64,000 nucleotides of DNA from CALGLS01 sp965222105 (GCA_965222105.1 CBDCTQ010000024.1:62001-126000); one strand, 5' to 3'. Counted from the stretch's first letter, positions 33,264 through 41,922 are shown. Translations and numbers: made by a program. The notes: generated by a model not told the origin, from the letters alone.

Positions 33264-35621
33264 ATGAAAGAATATCCAAAAGTACCTGGAAGCGGGTTAA
33301 ATACGATGACGGCTGTCGAACAACGGCGGGCCCACCTTTCGGGCAATGGATACGACATCCATCATATGGCCCGGATGGAACTTCGGCCCGATCAGGTCAA
33401 AAACAATATAGAGTCTCTGTTTGGTTCGGTGGAGCTTCCATTAGGGCTTGCCGGTCCTCTTTTGCTCGATCATGATGGGAAATCCGAATGGGTCTATGCA
33501 CCTGCAGGTACCTTGGAAGGCACCCTATTGGCCAGTATGAACCGTGGCGCTAAGGGAGTAAGTCTTTCTGGTGGCATCAAAGCTGCGGTTTTGCATCAGC
33601 GGATGGTACGTTGTCCGATGTTTTTGTTTAAAGATCTGGCGGAGGCCATCCACTTCAAAAATTGGATAGACGAACATTTTGCTTCGATCAAGCGCATTGC
33701 TGAGCAATACTCCAACCACGCCAGGCTGGAGTCTGTCCTGTCTTTTGTAACGGGTCGTGCCGTTCACCTTAAAATGGTATATACCACCGGTGATGCTGCC
33801 GGCCAAAATATGACGACCACCTGCACCTGGCATGCAACGCTCTGGATCGAATCGAATTTTGCAAAAGCGACCCGTATATCGCCTGTTCATTTTGTTGTGG
33901 AAGGAAATGGTGCTTCTGACAAAAAGGCGGCCCAGTCGCATCTGACCTATGGGCGGGGCATCCATGTAGTGGCGGAGTGCGAGTTGGAAGAAAAGGTGAT
34001 CGGGAAAGTATTTCGTACTTCGTCCGATGCTTTTATTCGTTGTTTCCATCCTTCGGTCAGTATGAGCCATCTGGCCGGTATGGCCGGATACAACATCAAT
34101 GTGACCAATGCCATTGCCGCTATTTTTGTGGCGACTGGTCAAGATCTGGCCAGCATTCACGAGTCGGGCCTGGGTGTGTTGAATTGTGAGCGTACCGGAA
34201 AAGGGCTATATCTGAGTTTGAACCTTCCCTCGCTGGTTATTGGAACGGTTGGTGGCGGAACGCATCTTCCTTGCCAACGCGAAGCATTGACCCTGATGGG
34301 TTGTACCGGAATAGGAGGTGTAAAGCGGCTGGCAAATATCATTGCCGGTTTTGCACTGGCATTGGAGGTGTCGACCTTTGCTGCCGTAGTCAGCAACCAG
34401 TTTGCGAAAGCGCATGAAAGACTGGGTAGAAACAAACCCGTAAACTGGCTGACCCGATCGGAAATCGACCTCGACTTTGTTCGGCAAAGCCTTGACTACC
34501 ACCCTTTTCAACAATATATTTCCGAAATCAGTATCTGCCCTGCCCAACTATTCGACAATGGAGCGATCATCCATTTATCTTCGAAGGTCAACAATAAACT
34601 TATTGGGTTCATTCCCGTCGAGATGGTCTTATCGGGCCAATCGTCAGAGACCATTTTGCTGAAAAGCAAACCGCTTGACAAAGAGGTCATTAAGGGCCTT
34701 CATCTCATGTCTGCTGCTATTGACATTGAGTTGGCCAATGAGATTGCCCGGTATGGAGAAAGCACGGAATACTTCCGTTGTCATATGAAAGAATTAGAAG
34801 TTTACGAATGGCTGCACCGGCAGGGTTATTCGTACATGCCGCGGTTTTATGGCAGCCGGGTTGAGGACCAACGCGAATTGTACCTTATTGCTCAAGAAAT
34901 GCTTGACCACCAAGCAATGCTTTGTATCCACTCAGAAAATGAACCGGAAAAGTGGAGTCCTTCTTTGATACGGAGTGTTTTATCTGCCATCAACGCCCTA
35001 CACGACCTGAGTTCAAAAGTAACGGTAGAAGAGCCATCGTCCGATGTATCGGTATTCGAACCCTGGCTGGCCAGACCTCTTTATGATCGTCTGATCAATG
35101 TCATTGTCCGGGAATACCACGACAAACCCTGGCACCGGCATGTGGAAAAACTGAAGGGATATTTGGCACATTTGAAGGAAGAACACGATGCCCTCGCTCA
35201 GCGAAAAGTATTGATACACCATGATTTTAATCCGCGCAATATTGCTATTCGGGAGGACGGCTCTCCCTGTATTTACGACTGGGAGTTGGTGGTAATGGGT
35301 TTTCCACAGCGCGACGTGTTGGAGTTTTTGAGCTTTGTATTGCCTGAAGACTTTTCTGAGGAGGTGTTTATTTCCCTTTTGAAACACAGTTTTTCTTTGC
35401 AGAAAAACGAGCTGGATTGGCAGCAGTGGCAAAGGGTGTGTCTATATGCATTGAAGGAATTTCTTGTCTGCCGGGTAACGTTTTATCTGGTTGGGAATAT
35501 ATTGTTGGAATTTTCTTTTGCTGAGCGGGTATTTGAAAATGCTGTGCGCATGATAGGGATATTGTCGTCGGAAAACCTGTCGGTTGTTCCCGGCCGGTCT
35601 TCTCACAGGAGGTCTTATTGA
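33264..35621 (+). CDS. HMG-CoA reductase fused to an APH/choline-kinase-like domain
   Basis: 785 residues. Residues about 1-400 are a class I-like HMG-CoA reductase that makes mevalonate: LPLGLAGPL, catalytic E85 (AGTLEGTLLASMNRGAKG), TGDAAGQNM, K220/K221 (GASDKKAAQ), D294 (ATGQDLAS), GTVGGGTHLP and H384 (AKAHERLGRN) complete the active site. Residues about 440-760 form an aminoglycoside/choline-kinase-like domain with a candidate ATP lysine K467 (ILLKSKP), catalytic loop HHDFNPRN (652-659) and metal-binding D672 (YDWELV). This fusion is unusual. A kinase acting on mevalonate, an isoprenoid alcohol or a lipid headgroup is inference. Confidence 0.85.
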   Translation: MKEYPKVPGSGLNTMTAVEQRRAHLSGNGYDIHHMARMELRPDQVKNNIESLFGSVELPLGLAGPLLLDHDGKSEWVYAPAGTLEGTLLASMNRGAKGVSLSGGIKAAVLHQRMVRCPMFLFKDLAEAIHFKNWIDEHFASIKRIAEQYSNHARLESVLSFVTGRAVHLKMVYTTGDAAGQNMTTTCTWHATLWIESNFAKATRISPVHFVVEGNGASDKKAAQSHLTYGRGIHVVAECELEEKVIGKVFRTSSDAFIRCFHPSVSMSHLAGMAGYNINVTNAIAAIFVATGQDLASIHESGLGVLNCERTGKGLYLSLNLPSLVIGTVGGGTHLPCQREALTLMGCTGIGGVKRLANIIAGFALALEVSTFAAVVSNQFAKAHERLGRNKPVNWLTRSEIDLDFVRQSLDYHPFQQYISEISICPAQLFDNGAIIHLSSKVNNKLIGFIPVEMVLSGQSSETILLKSKPLDKEVIKGLHLMSAAIDIELANEIARYGESTEYFRCHMKELEVYEWLHRQGYSYMPRFYGSRVEDQRELYLIAQEMLDHQAMLCIHSENEPEKWSPSLIRSVLSAINALHDLSSKVTVEEPSSDVSVFEPWLARPLYDRLINVIVREYHDKPWHRHVEKLKGYLAHLKEEHDALAQRKVLIHHDFNPRNIAIREDGSPCIYDWELVVMGFPQRDVLEFLSFVLPEDFSEEVFISLLKHSFSLQKNELDWQQWQRVCLYALKEFLVCRVTFYLVGNILLEFSFAERVFENAVRMIGILSSENLSVVPGRSSHRRSY

Positions 35622-35630
35622 CAAAAGGGT

Positions 35631-36155
35631 ATGCCGTCATCATTATTATCCGGGATGTTGTATATAATCGTGCCATTGGTACTGACGAATACCGTGCATA
35701 TGTTGTTGGTTAAAAGGAATATGTTGCAACGATTAGCTGTTCCTGTGTCTGTTGCTCTTTTTGGTGCCAATAAAACCTGGCGAGGATTTGCAGTTGTTCC
35801 ATTGTTGAATGGCGTTTTATCGGTGGGATACAATCTTACTTTTCCGTTGGTTTTAACTGGGGTGACTGCCTTTGTTGAAGGTCTTTTGTTGGGGTTGGTC
35901 TATTTACTTTCGGAATTGCCCAACTCCTGGTTGAAGCGCAGATGGGGTATTCCATCGGGCGAGCGGGCCGGGCGATATGCCGGATTATTTATGATGCTCG
36001 ACAAAATGGACTCCTGTGTGGGTGTAAGCCTGTTGGCCATAGGTTTAATGGGGTGGTCATGGGGAGAGGGTATTTTGCTGTGGGTAGTGTCTGTTGGGGT
36101 GCATATTGTTATTTCCTGGCTGCTGGTGGTGTTGAGGGTCAAGAAGCGGTTTTGA
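35631..36155 (+). CDS. CDP-archaeol-synthase-like membrane cytidylyltransferase (CarS/DUF46-like)
   Basis: A 174-residue polytopic protein starting 9 nt after the reductase-kinase stop, so the two are cotranscribed. GANKTWRGFAV (about 42-52), NSWLKRRWGIPSGERAG and FMMLDKMDSCVG follow the CarS/CDP-diglyceride synthetase pattern (NKTWRG, K-RRxGI, DxxDS). Such enzymes activate a phosphorylated isoprenoid or diacyl glycerol with CTP. The short length is like archaeal CarS rather than CdsA (about 270). An AGGAGG word occurs 18 nt upstream, rare in this phylum. Confidence 0.7.
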   Translation: MPSSLLSGMLYIIVPLVLTNTVHMLLVKRNMLQRLAVPVSVALFGANKTWRGFAVVPLLNGVLSVGYNLTFPLVLTGVTAFVEGLLLGLVYLLSELPNSWLKRRWGIPSGERAGRYAGLFMMLDKMDSCVGVSLLAIGLMGWSWGEGILLWVVSVGVHIVISWLLVVLRVKKRF

Positions 36156-36161
36156 ACTTTA

Positions 36162-36734
36162 CTAATAGACGAAAGGGAGCAGCCTCCAGGTTTTGGAGGT
36201 ATAAGCCATCCAGGTTGGCCCAAAATGGCGATGAAGTACCTGTTCTTCCAGGTGTACTCTATAAAGCACAACAGCTAGTGGGCCAACGACCAACAGAAAT
36301 AAAGAGACCGGGTTTTGAAAGAATAGTCCCAGTCCCAGATAATACAGCAACAAACCAGTATAGCTTGGATGCCGGATATAAGAATAAACCCCATCTGTTT
36401 TTAACTGGTGTTTTTTGTGGATAGTCAATTGAACTGTAAAATATTTACCCAGGCTGATAACTGCGATCCACCGCAGCAGAAGGCCACCTACGATCAGCGT
36501 TATCGCAAAACGATCCGGTGATGTCGGGAAGAGAGCCGGATCCCCCTGCCAAAAATAAACGCCAAGACTAAACAACAAAACCATCGGGATCACCCACCGA
36601 AACCACATCAGACTATTGTCATCTTCTGACGACAACTGTTGCATCGGCACAGCACTTTTAAACCAATTGATGGCCAACCCCGATCCAATGATGACTGAAC
36701 AAAACAAAAGGATGTAAACCGTCCGGCTTTCCAT
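36162..36734 (-). CDS. Isoprenylcysteine carboxyl methyltransferase (ICMT)-family membrane protein
   Basis: A 190-residue protein with about five TM segments. The C-terminal signature is clear: KTDGVYSYIRHPSYTGLLLYY, then RVHLEEQVLHRHFGPTWMAY. This is the SAM-binding RHPxY...EE region of the ICMT/PEMT family. Bacterial members methylate lipids, quinone precursors or unknown prenylated compounds. It is the only minus-strand gene in this cluster and converges with the CarS-like gene 6 bp away. Substrate unknown. Confidence 0.82.
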   Translation of the reverse strand: MESRTVYILLFCSVIIGSGLAINWFKSAVPMQQLSSEDDNSLMWFRWVIPMVLLFSLGVYFWQGDPALFPTSPDRFAITLIVGGLLLRWIAVISLGKYFTVQLTIHKKHQLKTDGVYSYIRHPSYTGLLLYYLGLGLFFQNPVSLFLLVVGPLAVVLYRVHLEEQVLHRHFGPTWMAYTSKTWRLLPFVY

Positions 36735-36760
36735 ATTCTTCTTCTTTCAATCCAACTACT

Positions 36761-37339
36761 ATGAAAATACCCTTAAATATACCCAATATTCTCTCACTCT
36801 ACCGGTTGGTCGTGTTTCCATTGGTGCTTTTTTGGGCGCTGACAGGGCGGGAATCCCTGTTCGTATTTTTCATATGCCTCAATTTGATAACCGATATACT
36901 GGACGGACTTATCGCACGCACTTTCAATATGCAAACCGAGATAGGAGCCCGGCTCGATTCCATTGCCGATTTAGGGACGTATATTTTGGCGATCCTGGGG
37001 ATATTTTTATTTCAGTGGGATGCTTTTTACCCCCATCGCCACTCTTTCTTCATTTTCATTGGCTTGTTTGTGGGGTCGTATGTGTTGGCATTGGTCAAGT
37101 TTGGCCGTATGCCGAGTCTGCATCTCTATTCCTGGAAAATTGGAGGGTATATCCAGGGATTTTTTTTCTTTGTATTGTTTGTTTTTGGTTTCGATGTTCA
37201 TTTTTATTACATAATGGTGGTCTGGGGCATTCTGGCCTTTACAGAACACATCGTTATTCAGCTTTTGCTGGAAGAGCTGATTTCAAACGCCAAGGGTTTG
37301 TACTGGTTGTTGAAAGAGCGGGGTTTTGGTGGCTTTTGA
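36761..37339 (+). CDS. CDP-alcohol phosphatidyltransferase
   Basis: A 192-residue membrane enzyme that transfers a phospho-alcohol from a CDP-activated lipid. The full signature D45-x2-D48-G49-x2-A52-R53-x8-G62-x3-D66-x3-D70 is visible across DILDGLIARTF and GARLDSIAD. Five or six TM segments are predicted. It is divergent from the ICMT-like gene (26-bp gap) and lies close to the CarS-like gene. The two steps, CDP activation and headgroup attachment, are therefore both encoded here. Confidence 0.88.
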   Translation: MKIPLNIPNILSLYRLVVFPLVLFWALTGRESLFVFFICLNLITDILDGLIARTFNMQTEIGARLDSIADLGTYILAILGIFLFQWDAFYPHRHSFFIFIGLFVGSYVLALVKFGRMPSLHLYSWKIGGYIQGFFFFVLFVFGFDVHFYYIMVVWGILAFTEHIVIQLLLEELISNAKGLYWLLKERGFGGF

Positions 37340-37420
37340 AGGAGGCTATTTTCACATCTCAAAACCTTGTTTTCTTCATGGTAATGTGCATTTTTGCCCG
37401 GTAAAACAACGCAAACCAAC

Positions 37421-38176
37421 ATGACCCACCAACAATTCCTCACCCTAACCTACTTGTGGATCGGCCTGGCACTGATCGTCTTCGTCGTCAACCTCTTCGT
37501 CAAAGCGCCCTATGGCCGACATACCCACCGCAACTGGGGCCCGCTGATCGACAACCGGCTGGGGTGGATCATCATGGAGTTGCCGGCGCTGGTGGTCTGT
37601 CCGTTGTTTTTCTATTTTGGCAGCGGTGAGAAGGGGGTGGTGGCTTGCCTGGCGGTGGGCCTATGGCTGCTGCACTACGTACACCGGGTGTTGGTCTATC
37701 CCTTTCGCATCAAGACCAGGGGCAAACGGATTCCGCTGGCGATCGTGGGGTCGGCCATTTTCTTCAACTGCATCAACGGGTTTTTATGCGGGTATTTTTT
37801 GGGCAACCTGGCCACCTATCCTGCCGGGTGGATGAGCAGTCTGCCCTTTGTTGTGGGACTCTTGTTGTTTGTCGGTGGAATGGGGGTCAATCTGCATTCG
37901 GACACCATCCTCATCGGTTTGCGCAAACCGGGGGAGACGGGGTACAAAATCCCCCGGGGCGGGCTGTTCCGATGGATTTCCTGCCCCAATCATTTCGGAG
38001 AGATCGTGGAGTGGGTGGGCTTTGCCTTGATGACCTGGTCGGCGCCCACCCTGGCTTTTGCCGTTTGGACGGCGGCCAACCTCATCCCCAGGGCACTGGC
38101 TCACCACGGGTGGTATCATCGCCAATTTCCAGATTATCCGGCCGGGCGGCGGGCTGTTTTGCCTTTCGTAGTGTAG
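37421..38176 (+). CDS. Steroid 5-alpha-reductase-family membrane protein (SRD5A-like)
   Basis: 251 residues from ATG 37421 (MTHQQFLTLTYLWIGLAL). About six TM segments are seen. The family C-terminus is intact: IPRGGLFRWISCPNHFGEIVEWVGFAL, then ALAHHGWYHRQFPDYPAGRRAVLPFV. Eukaryotic relatives reduce steroid enones or polyprenol double bonds with NADPH. Next to isoprenoid-lipid genes, a role in saturating isoprenoid chains or a sterol-like molecule is plausible but inferred. A TTG 9 codons upstream was not chosen. Confidence 0.85.
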   Translation: MTHQQFLTLTYLWIGLALIVFVVNLFVKAPYGRHTHRNWGPLIDNRLGWIIMELPALVVCPLFFYFGSGEKGVVACLAVGLWLLHYVHRVLVYPFRIKTRGKRIPLAIVGSAIFFNCINGFLCGYFLGNLATYPAGWMSSLPFVVGLLLFVGGMGVNLHSDTILIGLRKPGETGYKIPRGGLFRWISCPNHFGEIVEWVGFALMTWSAPTLAFAVWTAANLIPRALAHHGWYHRQFPDYPAGRRAVLPFVV

Positions 38177-38215
38177 ATGTGGTGGGTTTCATTTCAAATT
38201 GTCGCGGAACAACTG

Positions 38216-38223
38216 TAATTTTG
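38216..38223 (+). promoter_or_regulatory. -7 element TAATTTTG for the DUF4920 gene
   Basis: An exact TAnnTTTG match, 39 nt before ATG 38263. The TTG at about 15 nt upstream is closer than the usual 19-20. Confidence 0.4.
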
Positions 38224-38262
38224 CGAAAGCCAACCCGTTTTATTTACAAAAACAACCATATC

Positions 38263-38769
38263 ATGTATAAAACCAGTTTAATCATCGCCCTGCTCGCAAC
38301 AGCGTTGCTGGCCTGCAACAGTTCTAATACCTCAGAAGCCACTACCGATCATGTGGCCAAACCCGGCCAGCAGTATTTCGGCGATAAGATCAATGACAAC
38401 GATGCCATTCCCTACACCGCCATGCTGACGCAAATGGCCGAAAAGGACTCCTTTCCCGCCAAGGTACGGGGCCGCGTGGCCGAAGTATGCCAGGTGAAAG
38501 GTTGCTGGATGAACATCACTGCAGAGGGAAAGGAAGATATGTTCGTCAAGTTCAAAGACTACGGTTTCTTTATGCCGCTCGACTGCTCCGGCAAAGAGGT
38601 CATTATGGACGGATACGCCTTTCGGGAAACGACTTCGGTGGAAGAACTCCGCCACTACGCCTCCGATGAAGGTAAATCGGCTGAAGAGATCGCCGCCATT
38701 ACCGAACCGGTGGAAGAGCTCAAATTTTTGGCTTCCGGCATTATTTTGCTCGATGAAGCTGTGGAGTAA
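38263..38769 (+). CDS. DUF4920 lipoprotein
   Basis: A 168-residue lipoprotein: signal MYKTSLIIALLATALLAC with Cys18 as the lipidation site. The core YFGDKINDNDAIPYTAMLT, VRGRVAEVCQVKGCWMNI, FVKFKDYGFFMPLDCSGKEV matches DUF4920, an OB-like fold with paired Cys (EVCQVKGCW). It may handle metal or redox partners in the periplasm, but no function is established. It has its own promoter-like element and is followed by the cyclase gene after 67 bp. Confidence 0.85.
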   Translation: MYKTSLIIALLATALLACNSSNTSEATTDHVAKPGQQYFGDKINDNDAIPYTAMLTQMAEKDSFPAKVRGRVAEVCQVKGCWMNITAEGKEDMFVKFKDYGFFMPLDCSGKEVIMDGYAFRETTSVEELRHYASDEGKSAEEIAAITEPVEELKFLASGIILLDEAVE

Positions 38770-38836
38770 GATGTTACTCTCAAAATAGTCGGGGCCGAAA
38801 TTTAGAATTTTGACCAGCGGTGTTAGATACAACAAC

Positions 38837-41062
38837 ATGCAACTTAAAGTCAACCATACTTCCCTGTTCAAAATTCTAAGTTCAATCTTTTTCGTATTCT
38901 GGGCTGTTGTGCCAACAATACGCGCTCAGGACATGGATTTGGCCGACAGCTTACAACAACTTTTGCGGCAAGCTGCCGATGACCGCCAAAAAGTAGACTG
39001 GCTCAACGACCTGGCCTGGGAATATAAATTCGACGACCCCGCCCTGGCCCGTCAACATCTCAACAATGCTATTACACTAGCTGATCAATTAGCTTATAAG
39101 AAAGGAAAAGGCCAGGCCTACAACAACCTGGGCGTGGTGGAAACCATACACGGCAATACTGCTCTGGCCATAGCGCACTACTCCGAAGCCCTCGCCATCC
39201 GACGATCGCTCGACGATCAAAAAGGCGTGGCCTCCCTGTACAACAACATCGGCAACCTCTATGCTCAGCAAGACAGCTTCGGGGCGGCCATCAACAACCT
39301 CAAGCAATCGCTCGCCATCCGCGAATCGCTCCAAGATACCCAACGCATTGCCAGGGTACACTACAATCTGGCAGACGTCTACGAGTCGGTAAGCGATTAT
39401 ACTACGGCACTCGACCACGCCTTTGCTTTTCGCGAATGGTCGGCGCTCACCGACGATTCGTACAATCAATTGCTCGCCAACCAATTGATGGGCAACATCT
39501 TTACCGAACTGGAACGGTGGGAGGAAGCCGGGCACCACTTTCGGCAGGCCGTTGCTCAGGCCGAACAACTGGACGACGAACGGGAACTGGCCGCCGCCTA
39601 CAACAACCTCGCCAACCATAAAGACGACCTGGGCGAAAAAGCCTACAAAGACGACCGCTTCTCAGAAGCACTCCCCCTTTTCAATGAGGCCGTTGACTTG
39701 CACCAAAAGGCCTTGGCCTTGCGGCAAAAAACAGAAGAAAATGCTGCCGTCAGCGACAGCTACAACAATTTGGGTGTAGTACACAAAAATTTCGGAAGCT
39801 ACTACGATGACCTGGAAAACCCCGATTCGGCTGCATATTGTTATAAACAAGCGCTTCAATATTTTAACCAATCACTTCAACTCCGGACAGAAGCCGATGA
39901 CCAGCAAGGCCTCATGGAAGTGTACAACGGCATAGGGGATGTAAAGCGCAGGCAGCAGCACTGGCAGGAAGCATTGGACTACACCCGGCGCTATCTGGCT
40001 ATTGCCAAAAATATCGACGACCGCAAATTTGAACAAAAAGCATATAAGGACCTCTCCAGGGTATTTGCCGAAAGCGGGGCTTACCAGGAAGCCTACCAAT
40101 TTCGGAAAAAATACGACGAACTCCGCTACCAACGGTTGAGTGAAGATCAGGTGCGGATGAATGCCCGCCGCGAAGCTATTTTTGGCGACTTCAATAAAAA
40201 ACTGGAACTGGAACGCACCGAAGCGGCATTGCGCCAGGCGGCTGTAGAGAAAAAGGCGCTTGCCATCCAGCGGGCAGCACTTGCAGGTGGCGGAATTGCA
40301 TTGTTACTACTGGCCCTGTTGTTGCTCAACCGGTACCGCCTCAAAAACCGGGCAAATAAAGCCCTGGAAGAAAAAAATAAGATCATAGAATCGGAACGCC
40401 AAAAATCGGACGACCTGCTGCACAACATCCTTCCAGGAGAGATCGCCGCCGAACTCAAGCAGCACCACAAAACCACTGCCCGGCATTACAAATCGGTGTC
40501 GGTGCTTTTTACCGATTTCAAGTCGTTTACAAAGGCCACCGAGCAGATGACGGCGGCGGAATTGGTCGACCTATTGGACCGCTGTTACCGCCATTTCGAT
40601 GAAATTGTTAGCCAGTATGGGGTCGAGAAGATCAAAACCATCGGCGACGCCTACATGGCCGCTGCGGGGTTGCCCACGCCCAACGACACCCATGCGCACG
40701 ACATGGTACGGGCGGGGCTGGCCATGCAGCAGGCCATGCGGCAAATAAATGCAGAACAGGTCGGCAAGGGGTTGCCCGAATTGCCCATGCGGGTGGGCAT
40801 CCACAGCGGGCCGGTAGTGGCCGGAGTGGTGGGCAGTAAAAAATTTGCTTACGACATATGGGGCGATGCGGTCAATCTGGCAGCCCGGATGGAGTCGGGC
40901 GGAATGCCTGGCGAGGTAAATATTTCTGCTGCTACCTTTGGGTTGATCAAAAATACCTTCCAATGCCAGCACCGGGGCAGGTTTGAAGCCAAAAATAAGG
41001 GGGAAATCGATATGTATTTTGTAGTTGGAGAGAAAGATATTTCTGAACCGGCGCAGTTGTAG
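38837..41062 (+). CDS. TPR-containing class III adenylate/guanylate cyclase
   Basis: 741 residues from ATG 38837. The signal sequence (LFKILSSIFFVFWAVVPTIRAQ) is followed by about eight TPRs in the periplasm (KGQAYNNLGVVETIHGNTAL, ASLYNNIGNLYAQQDSFGAA), one TM segment (LAGGGIALLLLALLLLNRY), a coiled coil and a cytoplasmic cyclase domain. Metal Asp residues are in VLFTDFKSFTKA and KTIGDAYMAAAG. The FAYDIWGDAVNLAARMES motif with KKFAYD fits ATP as substrate. Periplasmic binding probably controls cAMP formation. Confidence 0.9.
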   Translation: MQLKVNHTSLFKILSSIFFVFWAVVPTIRAQDMDLADSLQQLLRQAADDRQKVDWLNDLAWEYKFDDPALARQHLNNAITLADQLAYKKGKGQAYNNLGVVETIHGNTALAIAHYSEALAIRRSLDDQKGVASLYNNIGNLYAQQDSFGAAINNLKQSLAIRESLQDTQRIARVHYNLADVYESVSDYTTALDHAFAFREWSALTDDSYNQLLANQLMGNIFTELERWEEAGHHFRQAVAQAEQLDDERELAAAYNNLANHKDDLGEKAYKDDRFSEALPLFNEAVDLHQKALALRQKTEENAAVSDSYNNLGVVHKNFGSYYDDLENPDSAAYCYKQALQYFNQSLQLRTEADDQQGLMEVYNGIGDVKRRQQHWQEALDYTRRYLAIAKNIDDRKFEQKAYKDLSRVFAESGAYQEAYQFRKKYDELRYQRLSEDQVRMNARREAIFGDFNKKLELERTEAALRQAAVEKKALAIQRAALAGGGIALLLLALLLLNRYRLKNRANKALEEKNKIIESERQKSDDLLHNILPGEIAAELKQHHKTTARHYKSVSVLFTDFKSFTKATEQMTAAELVDLLDRCYRHFDEIVSQYGVEKIKTIGDAYMAAAGLPTPNDTHAHDMVRAGLAMQQAMRQINAEQVGKGLPELPMRVGIHSGPVVAGVVGSKKFAYDIWGDAVNLAARMESGGMPGEVNISAATFGLIKNTFQCQHRGRFEAKNKGEIDMYFVVGEKDISEPAQL

Positions 41063-41272
41063 TTCGAGCGTTCGACGATTTAAAAATACCTAAAATAAAA
41101 TGTCTGCGTCCAGGAATTGGCAGTAGGCGATAAGTAGCTCATTGTCAGTAAATTGCATGCGATTAGTTTGGTAAGGGGCGTTAACTTACCGTTCGGGAGT
41201 ACCCGAAAAGGCAGCGAACCAGGTGGGCTGTTCGTAATACAGTTGGTTTAATGACTCAACGCTAATATAATA

Positions 41273-41322
41273 AAGCAGCCCCGTTTTACGTCTGTTGAAT
41301 AGCCGTCAAGATGGGGCTGCTT
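41273..41322 (+). terminator. Terminator downstream of the cyclase gene
   Basis: AAGCAGCCCC (41273-41282) pairs with GGGGCTGCTT (41313-41322), loop 30 nt, followed by ATTTTAAAC. The 210 bp before it show no recognisable gene. Confidence 0.65.
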
Positions 41323-41440
41323 ATTTTAAACACGTTATTTCTTACAGAACCGAATTTCCCTTTATTTATTCTTTTAGGTCCGTTCTTTTCGTCGAAAAGG
41401 TGGTTTTGTTCTATAAAATCACATATTGGAAGTCATTCAA

Positions 41441-41478
41441 ATAAAAACTGCTCATCCATTTCAGGAACGGATGAGCAG
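41441..41478 (-). terminator. Terminator of the tRNA-like gene
   Basis: On the minus strand CTGCTCATCC (41478-41469) pairs with GGATGAGCAG (41457-41448), followed by TTTTTAT. It lies 25 nt after the tRNA-like 3' CCA, so the RNA probably ends here. Confidence 0.75.
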
Positions 41479-41502
41479 CAATACAAATTTCAGACATTGA
41501 TC

Positions 41503-41626
41503 TGGCTGTGAGAGGAGGATTCGAACCTCCACGGAGCAGTTAGCTCTACTATATGTTCATAGAATTTATCCTGATATCTCCACCCCCGAGACAAGAGGGC
41601 ATGGCTGCCTGTTTCATCATCTCACA
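41503..41626 (-). tRNA. Aberrant type II tRNA-like gene with very long variable region
   Basis: Read on the minus strand: acceptor TGTGAGA/TCTCACA (7 bp), D arm ATG-AAACAGGCAGC-CAT with the GG pair, anticodon stem CCCTC/GGGGG with loop TTGTCTC, T stem GGAGG/CCTCC with loop TTCGAAT, discriminator G and encoded CCA. Normal tRNAs have 4-24 nt in the variable region; here it is about 52 nt, closed by GGAG/CTCC. By position the anticodon would be GUC, with an unusual U at 37. The D arm resembles Leu/Ser type II tRNAs, yet GUC is Asp and discriminator G fits Ser/Asp. A terminator follows. Confidence 0.6.
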
Positions 41627-41922
41627 ATGTTGTATTAGAGTGTTTCATTTGAAAAGAAATAACCGTTGTTATCCTTTTGTTTGATAATACAAATTTAGGC
41701 ATTTGGTTATTTTACTGCAAATTTTTCAGAAAAAATTTAAATTTTATCGAAAATATTTAATTTTAATTAAAATATTTGAATAATATTCAAATTGCATATC
41801 GTTTTTCTAACTAAATTGAAAAATTATCAATAAATGGCTTGATCTATTGATCGTTTTGTTGATTTTAGCAGGTATCGTTGAAATTTTGACAACATTTTTG
41901 ATGCTACGGGCAGACAAAAAAA
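41627..41922. other. AT-rich intergenic region upstream of the tRNA-like gene
   Basis: About 300 bp, very AT-rich between 41660 and 41830 (AAATTTAAATTTTATCG, AATTAAAATATTTG). It probably contains the tRNA-like promoter. No gene or further RNA was recognised. Confidence 0.45.

Noticed and set aside
36832..37404. 190-codon plus-strand frame overlapping the CDP-alcohol phosphotransferase
   Set aside because: The overlapping frame has the full DxxDGxxAR signature; this one has none.
41311..41511. 66-codon plus-strand frame upstream of the tRNA-like gene
   Set aside because: It overlaps two terminator hairpins and the tRNA-like 3' end.
41503..41626. Selenocysteine tRNA or tmRNA
   Set aside because: No UCA anticodon, no extended acceptor plus T helix, and far too short for tmRNA with no tag frame.
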